A stretch of 64,000 bases of DNA from positions 1 to 64,000 of the forward strand of contig NZ_JACJHY010000034.1 of the NCBI RefSeq assembly GCF_014138625.1, in the 5' to 3' direction. Positions 51,465-59,308 of the stretch are shown piece after piece (the stretch's first letter is position 1; each line of letters starts with the position of its first letter). Under the pieces are notes generated by a model. It was not told where the DNA came from, searched no databases, and worked only from the letters and a program-made list of their open reading frames with translations. This DNA is from Aminobacter ciceronei (GTDB lineage Bacteria > Pseudomonadota > Alphaproteobacteria > Rhizobiales > Rhizobiaceae). The translations under genes and the position numbers were made by a program.

Positions 51465-52459
51465 CTCCACGTCTTCTTGTAGGCGCCTTCGGTCTGCCGT
51501 CCTCCCTCGGACATGCCAGCCAGGATCCGGTCGATCTCGGCCGCATCGCCCCCTGCCTCGACCGCGTCGACGGCCCTCCGGAAAGCACGGACCACCTCGG
51601 TGACGTATGCTTTGCCGCGCTGGCGACCCTCGATCTTCAAGGCTGTGACTCCGGCCGCTTTCAGTCCCGCAAGCACTCCGCCAGCGTTCAGGCTGACTGG
51701 GTCTTCGAACAGGTAGGATGTCTTGCCGCCGGCCGTGAAGCGGCCCTTGCACAGGGTTGGATATCCGGTCGGCTGACTCTGGGCATAGCGATCGATAGTA
51801 AAGCCGGCGAGCCGCGCCGCAGTCCCCTCGGCGTCATCCTCATAGGTGACGTGTTCCGGCGGCGAACAGACGCCGCTCAGATTGGGGGACTTTCCGGTGG
51901 CGTAGGAAGACAGGTAGCAGCGGCCTTCGACCATGACGCAAAGGCCTCCGAACACGAACGCCTCGGTCTCCACGTCGATCATGCGATTGAGCGCGGCTAT
52001 CTCCTGGACTGAAAGCACTCGCGGAAGGACAACGCGCCTGACACGGAACGCGTCGACATAGAACTTGACGGCCTCTGGGGTCGATGCGGCCGCCTGCACG
52101 GACAGGTGAAGGCGTAGCCCTGGATGGCAATTCGCGGCATGGTCCAGGACAGCCAAATCCGCCGCGATGACTGCGTCCGCTCCGCATTGAGCGGCCTCGT
52201 CCACGGCCTTGTGCCATAGGTCCACGCGGCCAGGCTGAGCGAATGTGTTTATCGCGACGAGTACCTTTTTCCCGTGATCGTGGGCAAATCGCACGCCTTC
52301 TGCCAACTCGGCGGTCGAGAAGTTCAAGCCGGGAAAATTCCGGGCATTGGTCTCGTTGCGGAACCCGCAGTACACGGCATCGGCGCCTGCGACGACTGCT
52401 GCACGCAAGGTGGCTGGCGTGCCGGCTGGACAGATCAATTCCATTGGCTGATTGCTCAT
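51461..52459 (-). CDS. ubiU: UbiU, oxygen-independent ubiquinone hydroxylation protein (U32)
   Basis: A 332-residue U32 family protein opening MELICPAGTPATLRAAVVAG, then GADAVYCGFRNETNARNF. Fe-S cysteines are in FGGLCVMVEGRCYLSSYATG, with SGVCSPP and PTLCKGRF following, as in UbiU. Works as a heterodimer with UbiV. ATG 52459 lies right after the ubiT stop. Confidence 0.93.
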   Translation of the reverse strand: MSNQPMELICPAGTPATLRAAVVAGADAVYCGFRNETNARNFPGLNFSTAELAEGVRFAHDHGKKVLVAINTFAQPGRVDLWHKAVDEAAQCGADAVIAADLAVLDHAANCHPGLRLHLSVQAAASTPEAVKFYVDAFRVRRVVLPRVLSVQEIAALNRMIDVETEAFVFGGLCVMVEGRCYLSSYATGKSPNLSGVCSPPEHVTYEDDAEGTAARLAGFTIDRYAQSQPTGYPTLCKGRFTAGGKTSYLFEDPVSLNAGGVLAGLKAAGVTALKIEGRQRGKAYVTEVVRAFRRAVDAVEAGGDAAEIDRILAGMSEGGRQTEGAYKKTWR

Positions 52460-52461
52460 GG

Positions 52462-53004
52462 TCAGGAACGCTCCCCTTGGTCCAATCCCCGACACGCAAG
52501 CCGCCTGGCGGCACGAAGGCTGCCGAGTATGGCGTTGTCCGCGAGGCGCCCCAGGGCACCGTGGAGACCCAGCAGGTCCGCTGGCCGCAACTCGGCATCG
52601 TCAATGGCATTTCTAAGCGCCAGCACAGCTTCCGTACGGCCGCCGATTGAGACGATGCGCCTGAAGAAAAGAGCGTCGCCATCAAGACTGCCATCGAGCA
52701 ACCCCAACAGCATCAAGATGGGGCCACTGATAAAGACGGCTGCGGACGATGTCTCCGACTTGCCGACGACACGGACAAGAGAGCGCTCCCCGTCCGGCAC
52801 GACAAGAAAGGCAAAGGAAAGATCGGTTGGATCGACGAAGAAGCACGCGGACTTATGCTCGCCTAGTCGATCGAAGAGGTTTGGCTGCCTTTTGGCAAGG
52901 TCGCGGAGGGCCTTCGTTAGAAGGGTTCCGAGCGGCAGAGCGCCGATTTTGGGAAACAGGATTCGGGCGAGCGGCAAGGAGCCGTCCCTTTGTTCGTCGG
53001 CCAT
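52462..53004 (-). CDS. ubiT: UbiT, SCP2-type accessory protein for anaerobic ubiquinone synthesis
   Basis: A 180-residue lipid-binding SCP2-domain protein, with KALRDLAKRQPNLFDRLGEH, then SGPILMLLGLLDGSLDGDAL and LFFRRIVSIGGRTEAVLALR. UbiT carries the prenylated intermediates for UbiUV. It is first in the ubiTUV-mogA operon, with an NnrR/Fnr-type box predicting a leader of about 27 nt. Confidence 0.9.
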   Translation of the reverse strand: MADEQRDGSLPLARILFPKIGALPLGTLLTKALRDLAKRQPNLFDRLGEHKSACFFVDPTDLSFAFLVVPDGERSLVRVVGKSETSSAAVFISGPILMLLGLLDGSLDGDALFFRRIVSIGGRTEAVLALRNAIDDAELRPADLLGLHGALGRLADNAILGSLRAARRLACRGLDQGERS

Positions 53005-53065
53005 GCTGTCTCCCTCGGTGAATCCGCTTTGCTGGCGGTCTTAGGGACGAAAGCCACGGCGCTGT

Positions 53066-53079
53066 TTGTCGAATCTCAA
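53066..53079. promoter_or_regulatory. NnrR/Fnr-type operator for ubiTUV-mogA
   Basis: TTG-N8-CAA (spacer TCGAATCT), flanked by T and AG. Centre 53072.5 is 68 bp before the ubiT start, ideal for class II activation. Confidence 0.72.
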
Positions 53080-53117
53080 AGAACAAACAGATTCCTCCTT
53101 GGTCCGCGCGATCGAGC

Positions 53118-53444
53118 TTAGAAGTCTCCCAAGCGAGGACGCGCAAGGAAGCCGTCTTCGATGCAGTCTGGAGCTAGGCTGCGGACATCCGCCTCGTCTC
53201 TCGGAATGAACTGAAGATCGAAACCAGTTCCCGCAATCGCCGCCGGAAGGAGGTCGGAGGCCGCCAAAGGGTGCTGCAAGGCACAAAGCAGTTCGGCCCG
53301 TGCAAAATCCCTCTCGCCCGCCCGATCAAGCCGCGGCTTCTCGAACGGCAGTCGTCCTCGCTGAATGCTTCCTTGAAAGCAAGTCGACCGCAGGGAGACG
53401 ATTGCCGCTTCCAACAGTCGTGCGCAGTGCGCTCCAATGTGCAT
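53118..53444 (-). CDS. Doubtful small gene upstream of ubiT, 108 aa
   Basis: A minus-strand frame from ATG 53444 whose second half, LLCALQHPLAASDLLPAAIA then QFIPRDEADVRSLAPDCIED, looks protein-like. It ends 38 bp before the ubiT box, so it could be a first cistron of the ubi region. The box at 53501-53518 predicts a leader of about 24 nt. A competing frame starts at 53455. No family recognised. Confidence 0.38.
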   Translation of the reverse strand: MHIGAHCARLLEAAIVSLRSTCFQGSIQRGRLPFEKPRLDRAGERDFARAELLCALQHPLAASDLLPAAIAGTGFDLQFIPRDEADVRSLAPDCIEDGFLARPRLGDF

Positions 53445-53500
53445 TCGCCACCCATGCTCCGTTGCAGGAAGGCATGGATACCGCCCCTCGACCGCGCGCG

Positions 53501-53518
53501 CTTTGTGCCAACGCAAAG
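53501..53518. promoter_or_regulatory. NnrR/Fnr-type operator for ubiD
   Basis: CTTTG-N8-CAAAG (spacer TGCCAACG), a symmetrical box. Centre 53509.5 predicts a leader of about 63 nt for ubiD on the plus strand and could also serve the small minus-strand frame. Confidence 0.72.
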
Positions 53519-53613
53519 AGCGTCGCCGGATGTTTGTGAAAGGTCAAAGACGGGAGCCAGTCACCGTGGCAAACGTGCGCCGTCGCCCGCGTCGCGCGAC
53601 GGGATTTGTACTT

Positions 53614-55107
53614 ATGCATCATAGATCGCTGCCGCTTTTCAATGACCTCTCCTCGTTCCTGTCGCACCTGGACGAGCGAGGAGACGTACGGCATGTCCAG
53701 GCACCTGTTTCGATGCACCTCGAAGCAACCGAGGTGCATCGGCGCACGATCGCCAAGGGCGGGCCAGTGCTGAGGTTGGAGAAGCCGATCGATGCGCAGG
53801 GAAGGGTATCGACCTTTCCTGTCGTGACGAACTTGTTTGGGACGCGAGCGCGCGTCGCCGCCGGGTTGGGCACCGACCTCAATGGCCTGGACTCGTTCGG
53901 GAAGCTTCTCGCCTGGATGAGGTCCCCGCAGGCGCCAAGGACACTGGGCGAAGCGCGAGACTTACTCCCGGCGGCTCGCAGCGCGCTCCTGGCACGGCCA
54001 AGGATCGTAAAAGCGCCTCCCAGTTGGAGCGAAATCCCGCCCGACCTGTCCCTCCTTCCAGTCCAGACATGCTGGCCAGGTGACGCGGGCCCGCTGATTA
54101 CCTGGCCCGTAGTCGTGACCCGCGCACCTGGAGCTGACGATCCAGGAACGTACAACCTGGGCATTTACCGAATGCAGGTGATCGATAAGGATCGCGCAAT
54201 AGTCCGTTGGTTGCCGATGCGCGGCGGTGCGGCGCACCACCGTATGTGGGCGGCCCGCTGCATCGACATGCCTGTCGCAGTGGTTATCGGCGCCGATCCA
54301 GCAACGCTGCTCGCTGCCGTAATGCCGGTGCCCGAGGGCGTGACCGAACTTGCGTTGTCCGGCATGATCGGAAACAAGCGACCACGGCTGACCGCGTGCG
54401 GCAGTATCCCGCTACACGTTCCTGCAACAGCCGAGATTGTGCTGGAAGGCACCGTATCCGCCAAGGAAACTGCTCTGGAGGGCCCGTTTGGCGACCATAC
54501 CGGATACTACAATGGCGCTGAGCAATATCCGGTGTTTCGCCTCAACAGAATCCGGGTCCGTGACCAGGCCTGTTATCTGACCACCTACACCGGAAGGGCT
54601 CCTGACGAGCCCTCGGTATTGGGCGACGCTCTTACTGACGTGTTCAAGCCACTTCTTCGGCAACAGATCCCAGAAATCCGTGACGTCTGGCTTCCGCCGG
54701 AAGCCAGCTCCTACAGGATCGCCGTTCTGTCCATCGCCAAGAAGTACCCGGGGCAGGCGCGTCGTGTGATGATGGGCTTCTGGTCTCTGCTGCCGCAGTT
54801 TTCCATGACGAAAATGCTCATCGTGGTCGACGACGACATCGACATACGTTCGTGGCCGGACGTGATGTGGGCAATCGGAACGCGCATGGACCCCTCCCGT
54901 GACCTGATGACCGTGGACCGCACTCCGATCGATCACCTCGATTTCGTGTCTCCGCTTGAAGGGTTGGGAGGGAAACTCGGCATCGACGCAACGCGAAAAG
55001 TCGGATCAGAGACCATACGGGACTGGGGAAGCGAATTGCGCATGTGTCCAGAGATCGATCGGCAAGTGTCGCAGCGATGGAATGAAATCTTCCCGGAGTT
55101 CGGATAA
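53614..55107 (+). CDS. ubiD: UbiD family prenylated-FMN decarboxylase
   Basis: A 497-residue UbiD protein that decarboxylates 3-polyprenyl-4-hydroxybenzoate in ubiquinone synthesis, using the prenyl-FMN made by UbiX. Family motifs: GTYNLGIYRMQVIDKDRAIV, EIVLEGTVSAKETALEGPFG and DHTGYYNGAEQYPVF, with the E-R-E style catalytic region in the middle. ATG 53614 is chosen as the longer frame is Arg-rich and crosses the operator. ubiX follows after 4 bp. Confidence 0.9.
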   Translation: MHHRSLPLFNDLSSFLSHLDERGDVRHVQAPVSMHLEATEVHRRTIAKGGPVLRLEKPIDAQGRVSTFPVVTNLFGTRARVAAGLGTDLNGLDSFGKLLAWMRSPQAPRTLGEARDLLPAARSALLARPRIVKAPPSWSEIPPDLSLLPVQTCWPGDAGPLITWPVVVTRAPGADDPGTYNLGIYRMQVIDKDRAIVRWLPMRGGAAHHRMWAARCIDMPVAVVIGADPATLLAAVMPVPEGVTELALSGMIGNKRPRLTACGSIPLHVPATAEIVLEGTVSAKETALEGPFGDHTGYYNGAEQYPVFRLNRIRVRDQACYLTTYTGRAPDEPSVLGDALTDVFKPLLRQQIPEIRDVWLPPEASSYRIAVLSIAKKYPGQARRVMMGFWSLLPQFSMTKMLIVVDDDIDIRSWPDVMWAIGTRMDPSRDLMTVDRTPIDHLDFVSPLEGLGGKLGIDATRKVGSETIRDWGSELRMCPEIDRQVSQRWNEIFPEFG

Positions 55108-55111
55108 CGCC

Positions 55112-55717
55112 ATGACCAAGCGCATCATTTTGGGAATAGCGGGGGCCTCGGGTTCTGGCCTGGCCCTCGAAACCCTCCGGCAGTTGGCCAAGGCTGGAGC
55201 TGAAACGCACCTGGTGGTTTCGATGGGCGCCAGAGCAACCATCCAGCATGAACTCGGTGATGAGGGCCTTGCCCGCATCACCGAACTGGCAAGCCGAGTT
55301 CACTCGCCTCACGACATGACAGCTCCGATCGCCAGCGGGTCTTTCCCAAACGACGGCATGATCGTCGTTCCCTGCTCCATGCGCACGTTGTCCGCGATAG
55401 CGCATGGATTAGGCGATAACCTGCTGACCAGGGCAGCCGACGTCGCCCTCAAGGAAAAACGCCGACTGGTGGTCGTTCCGCGTGAGGCGCCCCTGCACGA
55501 AGGTCACTTGCGGTCGATGCTGACGCTGGCAAGGCTGGGAGCGACGATTGCGCCTCCGATGCCACCGTTCTACGTGGGCATGCACAGCATCGACGAGATG
55601 CTCAGGGAGATCGCAGCGCGGCTGCTGAACTGGGTGGGCGTTGATCCAGGCAGCGCGATGACCCGATGGAGCGACCTGCCACAAGGTCGGCTGCCTTCAC
55701 GCGAACTGGACATCTGA
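55112..55717 (+). CDS. ubiX: UbiX family flavin prenyltransferase
   Basis: A 201-residue protein making prenylated FMN for UbiD. It starts ILGIAGASGSGLALETLRQL and has the FMN-site segments IVVPCSMRTLSAIAHGLGDN and VVVPREAPLHEGHLRSMLTL, then APPMPPFYVG. It is coupled to ubiD, so the pair makes a self-contained decarboxylation unit. Confidence 0.94.
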   Translation: MTKRIILGIAGASGSGLALETLRQLAKAGAETHLVVSMGARATIQHELGDEGLARITELASRVHSPHDMTAPIASGSFPNDGMIVVPCSMRTLSAIAHGLGDNLLTRAADVALKEKRRLVVVPREAPLHEGHLRSMLTLARLGATIAPPMPPFYVGMHSIDEMLREIAARLLNWVGVDPGSAMTRWSDLPQGRLPSRELDI

Positions 55718-55749
55718 AACTGCCAGGGGGCTGTTGATACGCGCCGGCC

Positions 55750-56151
55750 TTAGCGTACCCGTTCTTCAACCTGCCGTGCAGGCGGAACTGGCCTCGTCAA
55801 GATGAACGCAGCCGCGGCCAACATAGCCGTGGCCTGCATGGTGATCGCCACCAGAGGCACGCCAGCCAGCACCGATAGAGACAGCGCCAGCACCATGGAA
55901 AACAGAGCAAGTCTCTTCGCGCGGCGTGAGATCGCGCCGTAAGCCCGCCAATCCCTGATAGCTCGGCCAACTTGCGGATGTGCCAAAAGCCGCGAGTGGA
56001 GTTGCCGAGAACTCCTTGAGTAACAGAACGCGGCGAGAACCAGGAAAGGAGTAGTCGGAATCAGCGGAAGAATGGCGCCTATCAATCCCGCGAAGAGGGC
56101 GGAAGTGCCAGCCGCCAGCCAAATCAGCTGGCGGATACGATGAAGTGTCAC
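55750..56151 (-). CDS. YbaN family (DUF454) inner membrane protein
   Basis: A 133-residue protein with three to four helices. It has AGLIGAILPLIPTTPFLVLA, then CYSRSSRQLHSRLLAHPQVG, the DUF454 hallmark. In rhizobia and others such genes accompany haem or denitrification genes; function unknown. It starts inside the stop of the upstream 128-aa gene (ATGA). It converges with ubiX. Confidence 0.88.
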   Translation of the reverse strand: MTLHRIRQLIWLAAGTSALFAGLIGAILPLIPTTPFLVLAAFCYSRSSRQLHSRLLAHPQVGRAIRDWRAYGAISRRAKRLALFSMVLALSLSVLAGVPLVAITMQATAMLAAAAFILTRPVPPARQVEERVR

Positions 56152-56534
56152 GACTGCGAAGGCTCCGCTCCGTCAGCAGGCAGGATCGCCAGGCTCCTCA
56201 TGCACAGCGCGCCTTCTCCCGATGTGGCAGCCACTTCGTCGAAGAGCAGCGCCAGCTCCGTATAGACGCTGCGGTCGGGCTCTGCCGCAGCCAGTTCATC
56301 GACTTCGCGGAGCAGATCTACGATGGCCTCTATCCGCTCTCGGTGCTGCCTCGCCCGTACGAGGTGTTCGCGCTGGACGCGCCTTTGCTCGAGCGCGGTA
56401 AAGCGCGTCAAAGCATCATCGAGCCGGGCACGACATTCGCAGTCCAAGTCTACGCCAGCAATGACAGTCTTTATGCGGCGCACCACCGAGCCATCTGCAT
56501 GGCGATCGACGCCACCGAGTGCGTTGTAACTCAT
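56148..56534 (-). CDS. Hypothetical protein, 128 aa
   Basis: Mostly helical and charged (LDDALTRFTALEQRRVQREH, then RIEAIVDLLREVDELAAAEP). One or two His/Asp motifs but no clear metal site. Coupled to the DUF454 gene by ATGA and 32 bp after the periplasmic helical gene. Together the three form an operon read from the NnrR-type box at 57101. Confidence 0.65.
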   Translation of the reverse strand: MSYNALGGVDRHADGSVVRRIKTVIAGVDLDCECRARLDDALTRFTALEQRRVQREHLVRARQHRERIEAIVDLLREVDELAAAEPDRSVYTELALLFDEVAATSGEGALCMRSLAILPADGAEPSQS

Positions 56535-56566
56535 TTGTCAGCTACCTTCGCATGTTCGTTGGAGTT

Positions 56567-57004
56567 CTATCTGCCGCCTTTGCCGACCGGAGCTGGGCGC
56601 GGAAGCAAAGCAGCCCGCGCCACCGCTTCCTTCAATTGGGGAAAGGTCGCCTGAAGGACCTCCCGGTCGGTCGCCTCTGAAGCACGGTGGAGAATCTCGA
56701 CAGTATGAACCAGGGTTTCAGACTGATCGTTGGGGCGACCTGCAATTCGGCTGGCCGCAGCCTCCAACTCGTAGCTTGCTTTGTGAATGCTCGCGTAGTC
56801 GTCCGTCGCCAGAGCCTGCTCGACCTTAGACAGTGCCCTCCGCATCATGGCGCTTGCTTCTTCCACAGTGCGGGGAATTTCCACGGCATGGTGTTTTGCG
56901 GGCTGTCCCATAGTCCCGGCGGTCGGCAAGCCGACTGCTGCCGCCAAGAGAATAGCAGCGCTGATGCCGCTTCCCAGGGTGAGCTTCTGAACCCAGGCAG
57001 TCAT
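56567..57004 (-). CDS. Periplasmic helical protein, 145 aa
   Basis: ATG 57004 follows AAGGAGCAGAG. A signal helix (LGSGISAAILLAAAVGLPTA) is followed by a four-helix-like mature part with SAMMRRALSKVEQALATDDY, then HKASYELEAAASRIAGRPND and VHTVEILHRASEATDREVL. The His/Glu spacing is weakly like a cytochrome c' or CpxP-type bundle, but no CxxCH motif is present. First gene of a three-gene operon under an NnrR-type box. Confidence 0.7.
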   Translation of the reverse strand: MTAWVQKLTLGSGISAAILLAAAVGLPTAGTMGQPAKHHAVEIPRTVEEASAMMRRALSKVEQALATDDYASIHKASYELEAAASRIAGRPNDQSETLVHTVEILHRASEATDREVLQATFPQLKEAVARAALLPRPAPVGKGGR

Positions 57005-57100
57005 CTCTGCTCCTTCGATCGCTATGCGTCGTAAATCGGCAACCGAGCAACGAATTGTGCCCGGGCGATTGATATCTACACTTGGGCCGCACTTTTCCGT

Positions 57101-57114
57101 TTGCGCTGGCGCAA
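57101..57114. promoter_or_regulatory. NnrR-type operator between the helical-protein operon and nnrR
   Basis: GTTTGCG-CTGG-CGCAAAC, a perfect palindrome of 7-base arms around this core. Centre 57107.5 predicts a 62-nt leader for the minus-strand operon and about 107 nt for nnrR, so nnrR could also regulate itself. Confidence 0.78.
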
Positions 57115-57255
57115 ACACGATGTTGGAGTTTGAGCCGTGCCCGGTCGACGGTTGCGCCCTGCCTCGGACCGCTCACGCGGCAATATCGCTCACTGCAGCG
57201 CGGTTGCGACGCGACGCCGACTGTGAAAAAATCTGCGAGTAACTGAGGGAATGTC

Positions 57256-57960
57256 TTGGGCCGAGTCGACCGTTCGCTGATTGCCGGGCTCCCGCTGTTC
57301 GCAGGAATTGCGCCAGAAGGACTCGACAGAATACTGGCGGGAGCGCGATCCACGCGATATGCGAAGGATTCGGCCATCTTCGAACAAGAAGAAGAGGCCC
57401 ACGCGTTCTTCCTTCTGCTGGATGGGCATATCCGAGTTGTGCGAAGCACTCCTGAGGGACAGCAGGTCATAGTTAGATACATCAGTGCTGGCGAGATATT
57501 CGGAATAGCGTCGGCGCTCGGACGCACGACTTACCCGGCCACTGCGTTCGCAGTAGTGGACTGTGTCGCGCTTTCGTGGCCCACCTCTATGTGGTCAGAG
57601 CTGTCCGCTCAGTTTCCGAGCTTTGGCGCAAATACGTACAAGACAGTTGGCACCCGACTTCAGGACACGCACACGCGCGTCGTGGAAATGGCCACGGAAC
57701 AAGTCGAACAGCGCGTGGCTCATGCCCTGCTGAGGCTCCTGGAGCAGACAGGGAAGAAGACAGACGAAGGAATCCTTATCGACTTTCCGATCTCGCGGCA
57801 GGACATAGCAGAGATGACGGGCACGACGCTGCATACCGTGAGCCGGCTGCTGAGCGCGTGGGAAGACAAAGGGCTGATACGGAGCGGACGTCAGAAGGTC
57901 ACAGTGGTCGACCCGCATAAGCTGATGTTGGTTGCCAATGGTCGGAGCGAACGGAGCTAG
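57256..57960 (+). CDS. nnrR: Crp/Fnr family regulator, NnrR-type
   Basis: A 234-residue regulator. The cyclic-nucleotide-type sensor fold spans ~10-125 (FFLLLDGHIRVVRSTPEGQQ, then YISAGEIFGIASAL). The DNA-binding helix pair is ISRQDIAEMTGTTLHTVSRL near 175-200. The N-terminal cysteines of Fnr are absent, so it should not carry an Fe-S cluster; NnrR/Dnr proteins sense NO through haem. E-x3-S-R recognition residues (T-V-S-R) agree with TTG-N8-CAA targets. The TTG start has GAGGGA 6-7 bases upstream. It is the likely reader of the boxes in this window. Confidence 0.85.
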   Translation: MGRVDRSLIAGLPLFAGIAPEGLDRILAGARSTRYAKDSAIFEQEEEAHAFFLLLDGHIRVVRSTPEGQQVIVRYISAGEIFGIASALGRTTYPATAFAVVDCVALSWPTSMWSELSAQFPSFGANTYKTVGTRLQDTHTRVVEMATEQVEQRVAHALLRLLEQTGKKTDEGILIDFPISRQDIAEMTGTTLHTVSRLLSAWEDKGLIRSGRQKVTVVDPHKLMLVANGRSERS

Positions 57961-58181
57961 CCTGCGTTTCCCTGTCGATCAATTGCAGCCGCCAGCTGAT
58001 TCAGAAAAGAAGTTTCATCCAACTCGTGTTCTCGACAAGCGTCGGATACGGTATGAAACGACCCGATAGGGCAACCTACACACAGCATCCGATTTGCGAG
58101 AAACACCCGGATTGTGTTGGGCCAGAGTTTCATCACGTCGTCGACCGCAAGGTCCGGGTCAAAGCGCTTGCTTGAAGCCAT
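57957..58181 (-). CDS. DUF1858 domain protein
   Basis: A ~74-residue protein (80 if ATG 58199 is used). The DUF1858 hallmark is FDPDLAVDDVMKLWPNTIRV, then LCVGCPIGSFHTVSDACREH, with a CxxC pair. Related domains sit in hybrid-cluster or nitrite and iron enzymes; function unknown. It converges with nnrR (4-base overlap of ends). The box 58298-58311 predicts a start before it. Confidence 0.82.
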   Translation of the reverse strand: MASSKRFDPDLAVDDVMKLWPNTIRVFLANRMLCVGCPIGSFHTVSDACREHELDETSFLNQLAAAIDRQGNAG

Positions 58182-58297
58182 CTCATTTTTCCCATGCATT
58201 TCGTCTTAGCATCGCCGATCCGGCCATCCTTTCGTTGCGCTCCGTCAATCAACGCGGAAGTTCGGCGTCGGAAAAGCGGGTGACGATTCGTGCATCT

Positions 58298-58311
58298 TTG
58301 CGCCTTCGCAA
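58298..58311. promoter_or_regulatory. NnrR-type operator shared by DUF1858 and DUF6522 genes
   Basis: TTGCG-CCTT-CGCAA, a perfect NnrR-type core. Centre 58304.5 predicts a 23-nt leader for the DUF6522 gene and 64 nt or more for the DUF1858 gene. Confidence 0.75.
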
Positions 58312-58368
58312 CGACATCGGCTGACGCGTGACTAGGCTGCCATTCGCTGAACGAGACGGAGAACGACT

Positions 58369-58638
58369 ATGGCGATGGTTCGCTGGGCCCCCGACGGTCC
58401 CGAGATCGATGCGACCGTGGCTGCCCGCGGAATGAAACTGGCTGTCGAGTACTTCCTAAGGAAGATCCAGCAAGGGCACATCAAGTGCCTGGTCGAACGG
58501 GGAGTTGGCGACGATGAAGGGCGGCACCGCCTGTCCTTCAGATATCGCGATCGCGAACTGCTTCTTATCGTTGCCGATGACGGCCAAGTCCTCAGCGAGG
58601 AGCTGACCATGGCGCCTCGCAAGTTCGCCTGGAAATAA
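58369..58638 (+). CDS. DUF6522 family small protein
   Basis: An 89-residue protein. VRWAPDGPEIDATVAARGMK, then FLRKIQQGHIKCLVERGVGD and RHRLSFRYRDRELLLIVADD match the DUF6522 pattern as I recall it. Small beta-rich cytosolic protein of unknown role, frequent in denitrifying rhizobia. Directly behind an NnrR-type box and convergent with the cco operon tail. Confidence 0.72.
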   Translation: MAMVRWAPDGPEIDATVAARGMKLAVEYFLRKIQQGHIKCLVERGVGDDEGRHRLSFRYRDRELLLIVADDGQVLSEELTMAPRKFAWK

Positions 58639-58652
58639 GCAAGTCGAATAGA

Positions 58653-58892
58653 CTAGGGGGTGTCCTGAGCTGGACCGACGTCGTCCTCGTCGGGTGCAAT
58701 CAGATCGATCAAGGCTGCCACCCGGCTTCCTGGCAGCGGCCGGCCTTCGCCCATCAACGCGTCGTCCCCGAAGACCCACGCCCAAGCCTCTTTCAACTCT
58801 GTCAGCGAAGCTTCTGTCAAAATGAGTTCCGCAATCATTTCGTCGTCCACGCGGCCGAGGACCGAGACGACATCTTCGCGTGTCATGGTCAT
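58653..58892 (-). CDS. Small hypothetical protein at the end of the cco operon, 79 aa
   Basis: From ATG 58892 after GGAGGAAGCG. Acidic and helical: REDVVSVLGRVDDEMIAELI, then LTELKEAWAWVFGDDALMG. Resembles small charged proteins found in rhizobial fix/cco regions; no name known. It converges with the DUF6522 gene and is probably cotranscribed with ccoS. Confidence 0.65.
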   Translation of the reverse strand: MTMTREDVVSVLGRVDDEMIAELILTEASLTELKEAWAWVFGDDALMGEGRPLPGSRVAALIDLIAPDEDDVGPAQDTP

Positions 58893-58923
58893 CGCTTCCT
58901 CCGTCGACCGTTTCCAGGTCGTA

Positions 58924-59055
58924 TCAGAACACCAACGCAGCAACCGCGAGAAGGCTGATAGCCAGCACTGCAAGGCTTGGAACCAGCACTGCAGCTCCTG
59001 AAGCTACGGCTAGCGCCGCCACCCAGCCGAACGGCCTGTCACTTGCTCGAGACAT
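58924..59055 (-). CDS. 43-aa membrane peptide after ccoS
   Basis: ATG 59055 follows GGAAGG and lies inside the 3' end of ccoS (17-bp overlap). A short polar start, [20 protein letters not shown], leads into two hydrophobic stretches to the end. Likely a small membrane protein of the cco operon; no family known. Its real start could be further upstream. Confidence 0.45.
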   Translation of the reverse strand: MSRASDRPFGWVAALAVASGAAVLVPSLAVLAISLLAVAALVF

Positions 59056-59308
59056 CTTCGAAGCCTTCCGTTTCAGTTCTTGAACAAACGCCGTTGGCAG
59101 CCGTGGCGTTCCCCCGAGTGGGAAGGGCCGCTGCATCATTTTTGCGTGCCTGCAGACTAAGAGGAGCGTCGGCACCTGAAGGCAAGACCCGCGCCGCAGC
59201 CCCATCCAGATCCTCGTACTGGCCACTCCGCAACGACCATAGGAAAGCCGCCAAACCAACCAAGCCCATGCCTAAGGCAATTGGAATCAACAAAGAGAGA
59301 TAGCTCAT
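59039..59308 (-). CDS. ccoS: CcoS, cbb3 oxidase assembly membrane protein
   Basis: An 89-residue protein with one N-terminal helix ([20 protein letters not shown]) followed by W-x-[18 protein letters not shown], the FixS/CcoS signature. Its C-terminal tail is longer than in typical CcoS proteins (~50-60 residues). It is needed for maturation of the cbb3 oxidase. It starts in the ccoI stop (ATGA). Confidence 0.93.
   Translation of the reverse strand: MSYLSLLIPIALGMGLVGLAAFLWSLRSGQYEDLDGAAARVLPSGADAPLSLQARKNDAAALPTRGNATAANGVCSRTETEGFEDVSSK

Noticed and set aside
53271-53624. A 117-aa plus-strand frame ahead of ubiD
   Set aside because: It crosses the operator and the likely ubiD leader, is Arg/Ser/Pro rich, and has no ribosome-binding site.
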